A stretch of DNA of 64,000 bases, taken from Burkholderiales bacterium. GTDB taxonomy: Bacteria > Pseudomonadota > Gammaproteobacteria > Burkholderiales > Burkholderiaceae_C. Below, piece after piece: positions 30,498-39,865 of the stretch; positions within the stretch are counted from its first letter, which is position 1; every line of letters begins with the position of its first letter. Position numbers and translations under genes: made by a program. The notes under the pieces are model-generated. The model did not search any database. It saw nothing but the letters and a program-made list of their open reading frames with translations, and was not told the origin of the DNA. Location of the stretch: positions 62,001 through 126,000 of the forward strand of contig JACPOI010000015.1 of NCBI GenBank assembly GCA_016185015.1. The letters are read 5' to 3'.

Positions 30498-30514
30498 AGC
30501 CGGACGTCCGTCCC

Positions 30515-31273
30515 ATGCGCTTCGACGTCCTGACCCTGTTTCCCGAGCTGTTTGCCCCACTGCTGAGCAGTGGCATCACCCGCCGCGCCTATGAGTCCGG
30601 CCAGGTCGAGGTGCAACTGCACAACCCGCGCGACCATGCCGAGGGCAACTATCGTCGTGTCGATGACCGGCCCTTCGGCGGCGGTCCCGGCATGCTCATG
30701 ATGGCCGAGCCGCTGGCGCGTTGCCTGCAGCAGGCCCAGGCGCAGCGCCAGGCCCCCGGGCCGGTCGTGCTGTTTTCCCCCCTGGGGCAGCCCCTGAACC
30801 ACGCCATGGTGGAGCGCTGGGCCGTCAGCGACGGCGCCGTGCTGGTCTGTGGTCGTTACGAGGGGATCGACCAGCGTTTCATCGACACCCATGTGACCGA
30901 GCAGATCAGCCTGGGGGATTTCGTGCTGTCGGGCGGCGAGATCGCCGCCATGGCCCTGCTGGACGCCGTGGCCCGCCTGCAGCCTGGCGTGCTGGGCGAC
31001 GCTGACAGCCACGCCCTGGACAGTTTCAATCCGGCCCTGGACGGCCTGCTGGACAACCCGCATTACACGCGGCCCGAGTCCTGGGCGGGGCAGGGCGTGC
31101 CTGAGGTGCTGCTGTCGGGCCACCACGGCCAGATCGAACGCTGGCGCCGCGAGCAGCGGCTGGCGCTGACCGCCCGGCTGCGGCCGGAGCTGATTGCCCG
31201 GGCCCGCGAGGCCGGCCGCCTGAGCCGCCAGGACGAGGCCTACCTGGCCAGCCTGCCCAGGCCCCTGGCCTGA
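30515..31273 (+). CDS. trmD: tRNA (guanine(37)-N1)-methyltransferase
   Basis: SPOUT-fold enzyme making m1G37 in tRNA, which prevents frameshifts. The 252-residue product starts at ATG 30515 ([13 protein letters not shown]); a TTG at 30494 overlapping the rimM stop is possible but would add only seven residues. The knotted cofactor site is seen in [17 protein letters not shown] and [31 protein letters not shown] is also conserved. Confidence 0.97.
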   Translation: MRFDVLTLFPELFAPLLSSGITRRAYESGQVEVQLHNPRDHAEGNYRRVDDRPFGGGPGMLMMAEPLARCLQQAQAQRQAPGPVVLFSPLGQPLNHAMVERWAVSDGAVLVCGRYEGIDQRFIDTHVTEQISLGDFVLSGGEIAAMALLDAVARLQPGVLGDADSHALDSFNPALDGLLDNPHYTRPESWAGQGVPEVLLSGHHGQIERWRREQRLALTARLRPELIARAREAGRLSRQDEAYLASLPRPLA

Positions 31274-31286
31274 AGCGTGCGCTTCC

Positions 31287-31366
31287 TGCTATAATTTCAG
31301 GCTTTCCAGATCCTCTGGCCGGCCGCTGGCCCTTTGTGGCTCAGCACTGCGTGTCATCCCGACACG
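31287..31366 (+). promoter_or_regulatory. rplS extended -10 promoter and leader hairpin
   Basis: TGCTATAAT (31287-31295) is a textbook extended -10, which explains the lack of a -35. It gives rplS its own promoter inside the group. The ~95-nt leader contains CGTGTC (31350-31355), loop ATCCC, GACACG (31361-31366). Confidence 0.7.
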
Positions 31367-31394
31367 GGCGCGGACAAGATCATTAGAGGTAAAC

Positions 31395-31763
<369 letters not shown>

Positions 31764-31785
31764 TCGCCGGTCCGCTGTCCGAACT

Positions 31786-31817
31786 AGCCGCCCTCGCTTC
31801 TGCCCGGGCGGCTTTTT
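31786..31817 (+). terminator. intrinsic terminator after rplS
   Basis: AGCCGCCC (31786-31793) and GGGCGGCT (31806-31813), 8-bp stem, followed by TTTTT. Confidence 0.85.
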
Positions 31818-31835
31818 ACTTTCTGCTTCGCACCG

Positions 31836-32537
31836 ATGTCTTCCGCTGATCACATCACCCCCCTGTCCAAGCTGCCCAACTTCGATCCGCGCAGCGTGCC
31901 GGTGGTCGGTGTCGACGCGCATCTGCCCCCGGTACCGGCCGAACGCCTGCTGGCTGAGTCCCTGTGCCGGCGTTTTGCCATGCCGCCGGCCTGGGAGCCC
32001 GAGGTCCGGGCCGAGCCCCGTTTCACGCAGCGCAAGCCGGCGCAGGCCGCCGTGCTGCTGCCGCTGGTGGTCCGATCCGAGCCCACGCTGCTGCTGACCT
32101 TGCGCACCAGCCACCTGGCCCATCACTCAGGCCAGATCGCCTTTCCCGGCGGCAAGGTCGATCCGACCGACATCGACGTGGTGGACGCCGCCTTGCGCGA
32201 GGCCGAGGAAGAGGTGGGGCTGACGCGTGATTTCGTCCAGGTACTCGGCACGCTGCCGATCTACACCACGGGAACGGCGTTTGTCATCACACCGGTCGTG
32301 GCGCTGGTGCGTCCCGGCTTCACGCTCACGCCCAACACGGGCGAGGTGGCCGATGTGTTCGAGGTGCCGCTGTCCTTCCTGCTCGATCCGGCCAACCACC
32401 GGCGCCACGCCTTCGAGTTCGAGGGTTTGCGCCGCGAATGGTTTTCCATGCCCTGGCAGGACGCCGGGACCGAGCGCTACATCTGGGGGGCCACGGCTGG
32501 CATGTTGCGCAATTTTTATCGCTTCATGGCGGCCTGA
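31836..32537 (+). CDS. CoA pyrophosphatase, Nudix hydrolase
   Basis: 233-residue protein of the Nudix class that cleaves CoA and related diphosphates. The Nudix box is GGKVDPTDIDVVDAALREAE followed by EEVGL, with the CoA-type upstream segment LTLRTSHLAHHSGQIAFP. ATG 31836 follows the rplS terminator by about 20 bp, so it must have its own promoter. Subfamily assignment is from the box and flanking motif; the exact substrate is inferred. Confidence 0.9.
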   Translation: MSSADHITPLSKLPNFDPRSVPVVGVDAHLPPVPAERLLAESLCRRFAMPPAWEPEVRAEPRFTQRKPAQAAVLLPLVVRSEPTLLLTLRTSHLAHHSGQIAFPGGKVDPTDIDVVDAALREAEEEVGLTRDFVQVLGTLPIYTTGTAFVITPVVALVRPGFTLTPNTGEVADVFEVPLSFLLDPANHRRHAFEFEGLRREWFSMPWQDAGTERYIWGATAGMLRNFYRFMAA

Positions 32538-32585
32538 GCGGCGGCCCAGACCTCGGCAGGCGCCATGCGTCGTTATGATCTTGGC

Positions 32586-33557
32586 ATGAGTTTCTTCTCC
32601 CTTTTGCTGGCCTTGCTGATAGAGCAGGTGCGTCCGCTGGCCCGCGGCAACGCGGTGCATGCCGGCATGCGCAGCTGGATGCGCTGGGTGGTCCGCAAGC
32701 TGGACGCGGGTGAACGCTCGCATGGCTGGCTGGCCTGGGGGTTTGCCGTCCTGCTGCCCAGCGGGATCGCCCTGCTGATCTACTGGCTGCTGTGCCAGTT
32801 CGTAGGCTGGCCACTGGCCATGCTCTGGAACGTCGCCGTGCTCTACGTCACCCTGGGCTTTCGCCAGTTCAGCCACCATTTCACCGCCATCCGCGACGCA
32901 CTCCAGACCGGCAACGAGGAGGAGGCGCGCCGCCTGCTGGCCGAGTGGCGGCAGATCGACGCCAGCGAACTGCCGCAGCGGGAAATCGTGCGTCACGTCA
33001 TCGAATTCTCCGTGCTCGCGGCCCATCGCCACGTCTTCGGCGTGCTGAGCTGGTTCATCGTGCTGGCCGTCCTGGGGCTGGGGCCGGCAGGTGCCGTGCT
33101 GTACCGCCTGGCCGAGTTCGTCACCCGCTACTGGCCCTACGTCTCGCGGCGTCAGGCGCCTTCGGTCAGTGACGCGGCCTGCGGCGCCGCGGCACGCGCC
33201 TGGCAGTGGCTGGACTGGTTGCCCGCACGCATCACTGCGCTGGGTTTTGCCGTGGTCGGCAGCTTCGAGGATGCTGTCGACAACTGGCGTCGTTATGAAT
33301 CCCTGCCCGAGAGCGAGGGTGTGGGCGGCAACGATGGCCTGATCGTGGCCGCCACGGCCGGCGCCATCAACGTGCGCCTGGGCACCACGGCCATGGCCCA
33401 GTCGGCAACCCAGGCCCAGTCCGACATGCCGGCCGCCTCGGCCCGGCACGAGCCGCAACTGGCCCATCTGCGCAGCATCGTGGGCCTGGTCTGGCGGTCG
33501 GTCGTGCTCTGGATGCTGCTGCTGGCCTTGCTGACACTAGCGCGCCTGATCGGCTGA
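32586..33557 (+). CDS. CobD/CbiB-like integral membrane protein
   Basis: 323-residue membrane protein in the CobD/CbiB group, starting at ATG 32586 (MSFFSLLLALLIEQVRPLAR). Conserved features include GFRQFSHHFTAIRDALQTGN and a long soluble part ending in a C-terminal hydrophobic helix. True CbiB attaches aminopropanol to cobyric acid, but there are no cobalamin genes nearby. Many beta-proteobacteria carry such a stand-alone relative, so the role here is open. Confidence 0.75.
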   Translation: MSFFSLLLALLIEQVRPLARGNAVHAGMRSWMRWVVRKLDAGERSHGWLAWGFAVLLPSGIALLIYWLLCQFVGWPLAMLWNVAVLYVTLGFRQFSHHFTAIRDALQTGNEEEARRLLAEWRQIDASELPQREIVRHVIEFSVLAAHRHVFGVLSWFIVLAVLGLGPAGAVLYRLAEFVTRYWPYVSRRQAPSVSDAACGAAARAWQWLDWLPARITALGFAVVGSFEDAVDNWRRYESLPESEGVGGNDGLIVAATAGAINVRLGTTAMAQSATQAQSDMPAASARHEPQLAHLRSIVGLVWRSVVLWMLLLALLTLARLIG

Positions 33558-33610
33558 GAACTCGCGAATAAATCTACTGCGCGGCCCGATCGCCGCGTTG
33601 GGCGGTGCGC

Positions 33611-33645
33611 GCCATCCTCACGTACCTGAAGTACGTTCCGGTGGC
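33611..33645. repeat. REP-like hairpin downstream of the CbiB-like gene
   Basis: Outer arms GCCATC (33611-33616) and GGTGGC (33640-33645, one wobble) and inner arms ACGTAC (33620-33625) and GTACGT (33631-33636) form a stem with a symmetric 3x3 internal loop and a 5-nt hairpin loop. The surrounding block (about 33575-33700) reads like the dispersed extragenic repeats of this family. Confidence 0.6.
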
Positions 33646-33706
33646 TGTGCTCCGTCCGTCTTGCGCTCGGGTCGCTCGCTACGATTTCTTCGCAAGTTCG
33701 GGAGCC

Positions 33707-34639
33707 TCAATAGCGCGGTGCCTGCGACAGCTCGGCGTGCAGTTCGCTATAAATTCTGTAGCGAGATGGGCTGATGCCCGCACCGCCCGTCTTGTCGTCC
33801 ACCGCAGCGATCACGCCGCAGCCGGGTTCGTGCAGGTGGCTGCAGTTGTAGAAGCGGCAGTTGCCAGCGTGCTCGCGCAGGTCCGGCATCAGGCTCGCCA
33901 GCTGCGCGGCCTCGATGTGTTGCAGGCCGAACTCCTGGAAACCCGGTGAATCGAGCAGGGCCGTGTGATGGGCCGCATCCACCCAGTACCAGCGGGTGCT
34001 GGTGGTGGTGTGTTTGCCCGAGTTGAGCGCGGTGGAAATCTCACCCGTCGGGGCCTGCGCGCCCGGCACCAGCCGGTTGATCAGCGTGCTCTTGCCCGCA
34101 CCCGAAGGGCCCAGTACCAGTGTTGCGCGCGCGTCGAGTTCCTGCTCCAGGGCAACCAGCGTGCCGTCGCTGCCGGCGCCCTGCGCCTTCAGGCTGAGCG
34201 GCAGCACGGTATAGCCCATGCGCCGGTACGGTTCCAGCCGGGTCCAGGCTCGCGCAAACAGGTCGGGCAGGTCGCTCTTGTTGAGCACGATCAGCGGCCG
34301 GATGCGTTCTGCTTCGGCGGCGATCAGCGCGCGCGCCAGCTGGCTTTCGGAGAATTCGGGTTCCGCGGCAATCAGGATCAGCACCTGGTCCAGGTTGGCG
34401 GCGAAGCTCTTGGTACGGATCTCGTCCTGGCGGTAGAAGAGGTTGCGCCGCGGCTCCACCTTTTCGATGCTGCCTTCGTCGGTGCTCGCCAGCCAGAGCA
34501 CGCGGTCGCCGACCACGGCCTGACTTTTCTTGCCGCGCGGATGGCAGATCAACTGGCGGCCTTCCGGCGTCTCCACCACCACGTGGCGGCCGTGGCTGGC
34601 CACCACTAGGCCGCGTTCGAGTCCGGGTGTCTTGCTCAA
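33707..34639 (-). CDS. rsgA: ribosome small-subunit-dependent GTPase A
   Basis: Circularly permuted GTPase for 30S maturation. An N-terminal OB domain precedes the G motifs in permuted order: G4 LIVLNKSD, G1 LVLGPSGAGKSTLINRLV, then G3 LLDSPGFQEFGL. A C-terminal zinc-binding region follows (NCRFYNCSHLHEPGCGV). The start is uncertain: TTG 34639 overlaps the phhB stop in a TTGA, while GTG 34675 would add 12 residues. The product is about 310 residues from the TTG, the usual size. Confidence 0.93.
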   Translation of the reverse strand: MSKTPGLERGLVVASHGRHVVVETPEGRQLICHPRGKKSQAVVGDRVLWLASTDEGSIEKVEPRRNLFYRQDEIRTKSFAANLDQVLILIAAEPEFSESQLARALIAAEAERIRPLIVLNKSDLPDLFARAWTRLEPYRRMGYTVLPLSLKAQGAGSDGTLVALEQELDARATLVLGPSGAGKSTLINRLVPGAQAPTGEISTALNSGKHTTTSTRWYWVDAAHHTALLDSPGFQEFGLQHIEAAQLASLMPDLREHAGNCRFYNCSHLHEPGCGVIAAVDDKTGGAGISPSRYRIYSELHAELSQAPRY

Positions 34640-34962
34640 GGTGAGCCCCGCAGCGCATCGACCTGGGCCGCACACTCGAAGTCGATGCGCGTGATGCCGC
34701 CGGCATCGTGCGTGCGCCAGGCCACCGTGCAGTACCTGTAGCCCAGCTGCATGTCGGGATGGTGGTCACGCCCCTGGGCGATCCAGGCCACGGCATTGGC
34801 GAAGGCCATGACCTCGGGGTAGCTGGCGAATTCGTAGCGGCGGGCGATGGCCAGCTCCGCACCGTCACCCTGCAGCATCCAGCCGGGGTGCTGGGCCAGC
34901 TGGGTCACGAGCTCAGTCGGGCCCAGGGCGCGGCGTGCGTTGCCGGACGGCGCGCTGCTCAT
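34636..34962 (-). CDS. phhB: 4a-hydroxytetrahydrobiopterin dehydratase
   Basis: 108-residue pterin-4a-carbinolamine dehydratase. The active-site histidines are in GRDHHPDMQLGYRYCTVAWR, and the C-terminal GGITRIDFECAAQVDAL fits the family. It recycles the pterin cofactor of aromatic amino acid hydroxylases; no such hydroxylase lies in the window. The ATG overlaps the M48 stop (ATGA), and its stop overlaps the likely rsgA start, so three genes are coupled. Confidence 0.93.
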   Translation of the reverse strand: MSSAPSGNARRALGPTELVTQLAQHPGWMLQGDGAELAIARRYEFASYPEVMAFANAVAWIAQGRDHHPDMQLGYRYCTVAWRTHDAGGITRIDFECAAQVDALRGSP

Positions 34963-36275
34963 GCGAGGCTCAGTCGTGCCAGGCGCTGGCTGGCCGGGGG
35001 GTGCGAGTAGTAGAAGGCCACGTAGAGCGGGTCCGGTGTCAGCGTCGACGCATTGTCCTCGTACAGCTTGAGCAGGGCGCTGGCCAGATCCCGGCCCTGG
35101 GTCTGGGTGGCGGCGTAGGCATCGGCCTCGAACTCGTGCTTGCGAGAGGACAGCGCCATGAGGGGTGCGATGAAAAAGCTGAACACCGGTGAGACCAGCA
35201 CGAAGAGCAACAGGGCCAGAGCATCGTTGGGGACGGCATCGGCCGCGCCCAGGGCGGGCACCAGCAGCTGCAGGCTGGGCGTGGTGCCCAGGCCTGTGTA
35301 GAACCAGGCCTGCGTGGCCAGCCAGCCCAGCAGCGCGAAGCCGGCCAGGCTGATGGTGAACAGGACCACGATGCGCTTGAGGATGTGCTTGTGCTTGAAG
35401 TGGCCGAGTTCGTGCGCCAGCACGGCGTCGACTTCGCCCGGGCTGAGCTTGGCCAACAGGGTGTCGAAGAAAACCACGCGCTTGGCGGCGCCGAAGCCCG
35501 TGAAGTAGGCATTGGCGTGCGCGCTGCGCCGGCTGCCGTCCATCACGTACAGGCCCTTGGCGGAGAAGCCGCAGCGCTGCATGAGCGCGGTGACGCGCGC
35601 TTTCAGTGTTTCGTCCTCCAGCGGCTGGAACTTGTTGAACAGCGGCGCGATGAAGGTCGGGTAGATCAGCAGCAGGAGCAGGTTGAAGCCCATCCAGATG
35701 CCCCAGGCCCAGAGCCACCACAGGGTGCCGGTGGCGCCCATGACCCAGAGGATGAGGGCGGCAATCGGCAGGCCGATCAGGGTGCCCAGCACGGTGGATT
35801 TCACGAGGTCGACCAGCCAGAGCTTCAGCGTCATCTTGTTGAAACCGAAACGCTGCTCGATCACAAAGGTCTGGTAAAGGGTGAGCGGCAACTCGATCAG
35901 GCTGCCGATCAGCACGAAGCCGGCGATCAGCGCCAGCTGCTGCTGCATGCCGCCGCCCAGCCAGGCCAGCAAAGCCTGGTTCAACACGTCCAGGCCGCCC
36001 AGCAGGGTCCAGCCCAGCAGCAGGGCGGCACCCACGGCCGTTTCCAGCAGGCCGAAGCGCACTTTGACCACGGTGTAGTCGGCGGCCTTCTGGTGTGCGG
36101 CCAGCGGCATGGTGTCGGCAAAGGCGGCCGGCACCGCAGCACGGTGGCTCGCCACATGGCGCACCTGGCGCGTGGCCAGCCAGAACTTGACGGCCAGGCC
36201 CAGCAGCAGGGTTGCGGCAAAGACCAGGGTCAGGGCTAGGCTGGGATTGAAGGCGGGAGCAGAGACAGCGTTCAT
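34959..36275 (-). CDS. M48 family metallopeptidase (Ste24/CAAX prenyl protease 1-like)
   Basis: 438-residue membrane zinc protease starting at ATG 36275 ([18 protein letters not shown]). Several hydrophobic helices surround the zinc site [20 protein letters not shown], and the second zinc ligand motif is [14 protein letters not shown]. Upstream [20 protein letters not shown] and [18 protein letters not shown] match Ste24-like proteins. Divergent from orn with a 37-bp gap; first of the coupled group with phhB and rsgA. The bacterial substrate is not known. Confidence 0.93.
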   Translation of the reverse strand: MNAVSAPAFNPSLALTLVFAATLLLGLAVKFWLATRQVRHVASHRAAVPAAFADTMPLAAHQKAADYTVVKVRFGLLETAVGAALLLGWTLLGGLDVLNQALLAWLGGGMQQQLALIAGFVLIGSLIELPLTLYQTFVIEQRFGFNKMTLKLWLVDLVKSTVLGTLIGLPIAALILWVMGATGTLWWLWAWGIWMGFNLLLLLIYPTFIAPLFNKFQPLEDETLKARVTALMQRCGFSAKGLYVMDGSRRSAHANAYFTGFGAAKRVVFFDTLLAKLSPGEVDAVLAHELGHFKHKHILKRIVVLFTISLAGFALLGWLATQAWFYTGLGTTPSLQLLVPALGAADAVPNDALALLLFVLVSPVFSFFIAPLMALSSRKHEFEADAYAATQTQGRDLASALLKLYEDNASTLTPDPLYVAFYYSHPPASQRLARLSLA

Positions 36276-36312
36276 GGGCGAGGAGTTTAGGTCATCGGCG
36301 ACAATCGGGCCC

Positions 36313-36882
36313 ATGAGCGACAACGCACCCCCACTCGGCAAATCCGATCTCAACCTGGTCTGGCTCGATTGCGAGATGACCGGCCTGGACCCCGAAAAAG
36401 AACGCCTCATCGAAATCGCCGTCATCGTCACCGGCCCGAATCTGGAGCCGCGTATCGAAGGCCCGGTGCTGGTGATCCACCAGAGTGACGAGATCCTGGG
36501 CAAGATGGACGCCTGGAACAAGGGCACCCACGGCCGCAGCGGCCTGATCGACAAGGTCAAGGCCTCGACCCTGACCGAAGCCGAGGCCGAGGCGCAGCTG
36601 ATCGCCTTCCTGGCCAAGTACGTGCCCAAGGGCGTCGCGCCCATGTGCGGCAACAGCATCGGCCAGGACCGGCGCTTCCTGGCCAGGTACATGCCCAAGC
36701 TGGAGGCCTTCTTCCACTACCGCAACGTCGACGTCAGCACCTTCAAGGAACTGGCGCGGCGCTGGCGGCCCGATGTCTACAGCGGTTTCAAGAAGGCGCA
36801 GAAGCACACGGCGCTGGCCGACGTGAACGAGTCCATCGACGAGCTGCTGCATTACCGCGAGCACTTCCTCAAGCTGGCCTGA
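36313..36882 (+). CDS. orn: oligoribonuclease
   Basis: DEDDh 3'-5' exonuclease that degrades RNA dinucleotides and pGpG. The 189-residue protein starts [20 protein letters not shown]. Metal-binding residues are in [40 protein letters not shown] and the [14 protein letters not shown] segment with the catalytic His. ATG 36313 is chosen because the upstream open frame overlaps the divergent M48 gene. Confidence 0.97.
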   Translation: MSDNAPPLGKSDLNLVWLDCEMTGLDPEKERLIEIAVIVTGPNLEPRIEGPVLVIHQSDEILGKMDAWNKGTHGRSGLIDKVKASTLTEAEAEAQLIAFLAKYVPKGVAPMCGNSIGQDRRFLARYMPKLEAFFHYRNVDVSTFKELARRWRPDVYSGFKKAQKHTALADVNESIDELLHYREHFLKLA

Positions 36883-36926
36883 AATCGGGTGGTGGTTAGT
36901 GATTAGGTGAAAACCCTGATCTGTGT

Positions 36927-37135
36927 CATAATTCGCCTTGCGCTGCAAAACGCGGCGCTTTTCGTGCATCTCCCCTCACACACCGGACTCCGGTTTCGAT
37001 CTTCACGATCGTCAATCTGAATGAGTCCCCGGTGCCGGTCCCAACCGGTGCAGGTTTTGTTTGATGGTTGATGTCTTTTAACCATCAGCGAAACACCCGC
37101 AGTCCCTGCGGCGTTCGCGTGTGAGAAAAATCTAA
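36927..37135 (+). promoter_or_regulatory. long structured leader of the DEAD-box helicase gene
   Basis: The 253-bp orn-helicase gap holds a CATAAT -10 candidate (36927-36932) about 200 bp before the ATG. The leader shows ACCGG/CCGGT and CCGGT/ACCGG hairpins and a perfect 8-bp inverted repeat TGATGGTT (37062-37069) with AACCATCA (37080-37087). Long leaders are common for cold-induced helicase mRNAs; that link is inference. Confidence 0.55.
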
Positions 37136-39025
37136 ATGACCGACGCTTTTGAAGTGACGGGCGAATTTGCGCCTGCCGAATCCATTCTTTCCACCGACAC
37201 CGCCGTGGCGGCCGAGGTCGAAGTGACCGAAACCCTGCCCAACGGCTTTGTGCAGTTGGGCCTGGCGCCCGAGCTGGTGCAGGCTGTGGCCGATCTCGGC
37301 TACACCCAGCCCACCACCGTGCAGGAACGTGCCATCCCCCTCGCCATGCCCTCCGGTGCTGCCGGCGAAGCCCAGCGTTATATCGACCTGATGGTCTCCA
37401 GCCAGACCGGCAGCGGCAAGACCGCGGCCTTCCTGCTGCCCGTGCTGCACACCATCCTCCAGCAGCAGGCCCAGGCCGCTGAAGATGAGCGCGCCGCTTA
37501 CGAACGCGCAGCTGCCGAAGCCGCTGCCAAGGGCGAGCCGGCCCCGAAGCGCCCCAAGCGCCAGGACCCGACCAACCCGCGCCATTTCAAGGCCGCCGCA
37601 CCCGGCGCCCTGATCCTGTGCCCGACGCGCGAACTCGCCCAGCAAGTGGCGCATGACGCCATCGAACTGGTCAAGCATTGCCGCGGCCTGCGCATCGCCA
37701 ATGTGGTGGGCGGCATGCCCTACCAGCTCCAGATCGCCAAGCTGCAGAACGCCAACCTCGTAGTGGCCACCCCCGGCCGACTGCTGGACCTGCAGCGTTC
37801 CATGCAGATCAAGCTTGACCAGGTGCAGTTCCTGGTGGTGGACGAGGCCGACCGCATGCTCGACCTCGGCTTCTCCGACGACCTGGCCGAAGTCAACCAG
37901 CTGACCGCCCAGCGTCGCCAGACCATGATGTTCAGCGCCACCTTCGCGCCGCGCATCCAGCAGCTCGCCATGCGCGTGATGCACGACAACGGTTCGGGCG
38001 TGAAGAAGGTGCAGATCGACTCGCCCCAGGAAAAACATGCCAACATCAAGCAGACGCTGTTCTGGGCCGACAACGCCCAGCACAAGCGCCAGCTGCTGGA
38101 CCACTGGCTGCGTGACGCCTCGATCGACCAGGCCATCGTGTTCGCCAGCACCCAGGTGGAGTGCGACGGCCTGGCCAACGACCTGCAACAAGACGGCTTC
38201 TCTGCCGTCGCGCTGCACGGCGCCCTGAGCCAGGGCCTGCGCAACCGCCGCCTGATGGCGCTGCGCCAGGGCCAGGTGCAGATCCTGGTGGCGACCGACG
38301 TCGCCGCGCGCGGCATCGACGTGCCCACCATCACCCACGTCTTCAACTTCGGCCTGCCGATGAAGGCCGAGGACTACACGCACCGCATCGGCCGTACCGG
38401 CCGCGCCGGTCGCGATGGCCTGGCCATCACCTTTGCCGAGTTCCGCGACCGTCGCAAGATCTTCGACATCGAGGCCTACAGCAAGCAGCCGATCAAGGCC
38501 GAGGTCATTCCCGGCATGGAGCCCAAGCAGCGCATGCCCGAGTCGCGTCCCGGCTCCAACTTCGGTGGCCGCAACAGCCGCGGCGGCAATGACAACTTCT
38601 CGCGCGACCGCAAGTTCGGCGGCGGGGGTGCTCCGCGTGGCGGCTTCGGCGGTGGCAACCGTGGTGGTGATTTTGGCGGTGCGACCCGCGGTGGTGACTT
38701 CGCTGCGCCGCGTGGTGATTTCGGCGCCCCCCGTGCTGGTTTCGGCGACCGCGATGCCCGCGGCTCCTACCAAGCCCGTGACGGCGGTTATCAGAACCGT
38801 GGCCATGAGGGCGCGCCCGAAGGTCGCAGCTATGAGCGCAAAGGCGGTTTCAACGACCGCTTCGCCGGCGATGGCCGCCGTGAAGGTGGTGCCGCACCGC
38901 GTGGCGATTTCGCTGCGCGCAAGCCGGCCTTTGGCAAGCCTTCGTTCGCCAAGCCCGGTGCTGGCACCGGCAAGGTCTTCGTGCCGCGTGATGCAGCCAA
39001 GCGCTCGCCGCGCCCGGCCCGCTGA
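37136..39025 (+). CDS. DEAD-box ATP-dependent RNA helicase (RhlE-like)
   Basis: 629-residue RNA helicase. The Q motif is at about 40-75 and motif I is SSQTGSGKTAAFLLP. A charged Lys/Glu/Ala-rich insert (about residues 112-160) precedes motif Ia LCPTRELAQQV. Motif II is VVDEADRMLDLGF, motif III MFSATFA, and motif VI HRIGRTGRAGRDG. The last ~160 residues are low-complexity Gly/Arg/Asp with RGG-like repeats, likely RNA-binding. Such enzymes unwind structured mRNA or rRNA, often in the cold. The start ATG 37136 has a weak ribosome binding site after a long leader. Confidence 0.93.
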   Translation: MTDAFEVTGEFAPAESILSTDTAVAAEVEVTETLPNGFVQLGLAPELVQAVADLGYTQPTTVQERAIPLAMPSGAAGEAQRYIDLMVSSQTGSGKTAAFLLPVLHTILQQQAQAAEDERAAYERAAAEAAAKGEPAPKRPKRQDPTNPRHFKAAAPGALILCPTRELAQQVAHDAIELVKHCRGLRIANVVGGMPYQLQIAKLQNANLVVATPGRLLDLQRSMQIKLDQVQFLVVDEADRMLDLGFSDDLAEVNQLTAQRRQTMMFSATFAPRIQQLAMRVMHDNGSGVKKVQIDSPQEKHANIKQTLFWADNAQHKRQLLDHWLRDASIDQAIVFASTQVECDGLANDLQQDGFSAVALHGALSQGLRNRRLMALRQGQVQILVATDVAARGIDVPTITHVFNFGLPMKAEDYTHRIGRTGRAGRDGLAITFAEFRDRRKIFDIEAYSKQPIKAEVIPGMEPKQRMPESRPGSNFGGRNSRGGNDNFSRDRKFGGGGAPRGGFGGGNRGGDFGGATRGGDFAAPRGDFGAPRAGFGDRDARGSYQARDGGYQNRGHEGAPEGRSYERKGGFNDRFAGDGRREGGAAPRGDFAARKPAFGKPSFAKPGAGTGKVFVPRDAAKRSPRPAR

Positions 39026-39045
39026 TCAGCCAGCGACCTGAATGC

Positions 39046-39077
39046 AAACCCGCCCGCAGTGATGCCGGCGGGTTTTT
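39046..39077 (+). terminator. intrinsic terminator after the helicase gene
   Basis: AACCCGCC (39046-39053) and GGCGGGTT (39066-39073) form the stem, followed by a T-run to 39077. Confidence 0.88.
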
Positions 39078-39083
39078 TCTCGC

Positions 39084-39542
39084 CTACTCGAGACGCAGGC
39101 TGTCGCCGTTGACGACCAGGCGCTTGCCGAGCGGCGGCGTGAGCCAGGCGCGAGCCGGCTCGGGCGCCAGGCCGTAAGTGAAGCTGATGGGTCCGCTGAC
39201 CGTTCCGCTGTAGCCGCTGGTTTCGCCCAGGGCGTTGAAGGGCAATTGGGCCTGCCTGCCGTCGCTGCAGCTCAGGTTCACAGTGCCGCTGGATGTGGCG
39301 GTGTAGCGCAGTGCGCCCATGCAGCTGAGCGCGGGCTCGCCTTCGCTGCGCAGCTGCAGCTTGCCGCTGCGGTCGGTGTAGAGCAGCACTTCACCGGTGA
39401 GTACGCGTTCGCCGACCACGGCCAGCACAGGTGCGGACGTGGCCAGTGCGCGCATGGTGACGTCGTTCACTGCGGCGCAGCCGCCCAGCAGCAAAGCCCC
39501 TGCGAGCAGCAGGACTGAACGGGTATGTGCATCGTGTTTCAT
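39084..39542 (-). CDS. putative lipoprotein of unknown function
   Basis: 152 residues with a lipoprotein signal: basic start, hydrophobic stretch and LGGC lipobox with the acylated Cys at about residue 22 (VLLLAGALLLGGCAAVND). The mature part is beta-rich with two further cysteines (LSCMGALRY and LSCSDGRQ) that could form a disulfide. I do not recognise the family. It is convergent with the helicase gene. Confidence 0.75.
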   Translation of the reverse strand: MKHDAHTRSVLLLAGALLLGGCAAVNDVTMRALATSAPVLAVVGERVLTGEVLLYTDRSGKLQLRSEGEPALSCMGALRYTATSSGTVNLSCSDGRQAQLPFNALGETSGYSGTVSGPISFTYGLAPEPARAWLTPPLGKRLVVNGDSLRLE

Positions 39543-39613
39543 GATGTGGCCATCATAGAATACCGGCCAGCGGGCACAAGACCCGGCTGTTTTCCCGAAA
39601 GAATAGACGTCGT

Positions 39614-39763
39614 ATGGACAACGAAACCACCATGCCTGGGCTGCTGACGATGCCGGGCAGACTGCACGAGGATGCCAGGCGTAATCCGCACCGCCTTTTC
39701 CTCTATAGGCTCATCTTTGCCGCGGCCGTGCTGGCGTTGGCGCTGATCCTCTGGCTGCTTTGA
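39614..39763 (+). CDS. small single-pass membrane protein (49 aa)
   Basis: A short frame encodes 49 residues: a polar N-terminus with several Met and a DARRNPHRLF segment, then one hydrophobic helix (LIFAAAVLALALILWLL) running to the stop. It starts at ATG 39614, with GAAAGAA about 10 nt upstream as a weak ribosome binding site, and is divergent from the lipoprotein gene. Composition suits a real small membrane protein, but no family is recognised and the call rests only on sequence character. Confidence 0.45.
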   Translation: MDNETTMPGLLTMPGRLHEDARRNPHRLFLYRLIFAAAVLALALILWLL

Positions 39764-39817
39764 GCGGCTGAACCCTGATACCGCCGTTTTCTTTCACGCC
39801 TTGGCAGGGCGCTCCAT

Positions 39818-39842
39818 AAAAAAGGGCCCCGAGGGGGGCCTT
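39818..39842 (-). terminator. intrinsic terminator of the NCS2 permease gene
   Basis: AAGGGCCCC (39822-39830) and GGGGGCCTT (39834-39842) pair with one mismatch; on the minus strand six T follow (39818-39823, overlapping the stem base). Confidence 0.75.
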
Positions 39843-39865
39843 GGAGGGGATGGAGTGCGACGCGC

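Noticed and set aside
32586-33557. Cobalamin pathway membership of the CbiB-like protein
   Set aside because: No other cobalamin gene lies in the window, so the name is kept only as family similarity.
36276-36698. Upstream extension of the M48 protease gene
   Set aside because: It overlaps orn on the other strand and lacks similarity; ATG 36275 gives a normal N-terminal helix.
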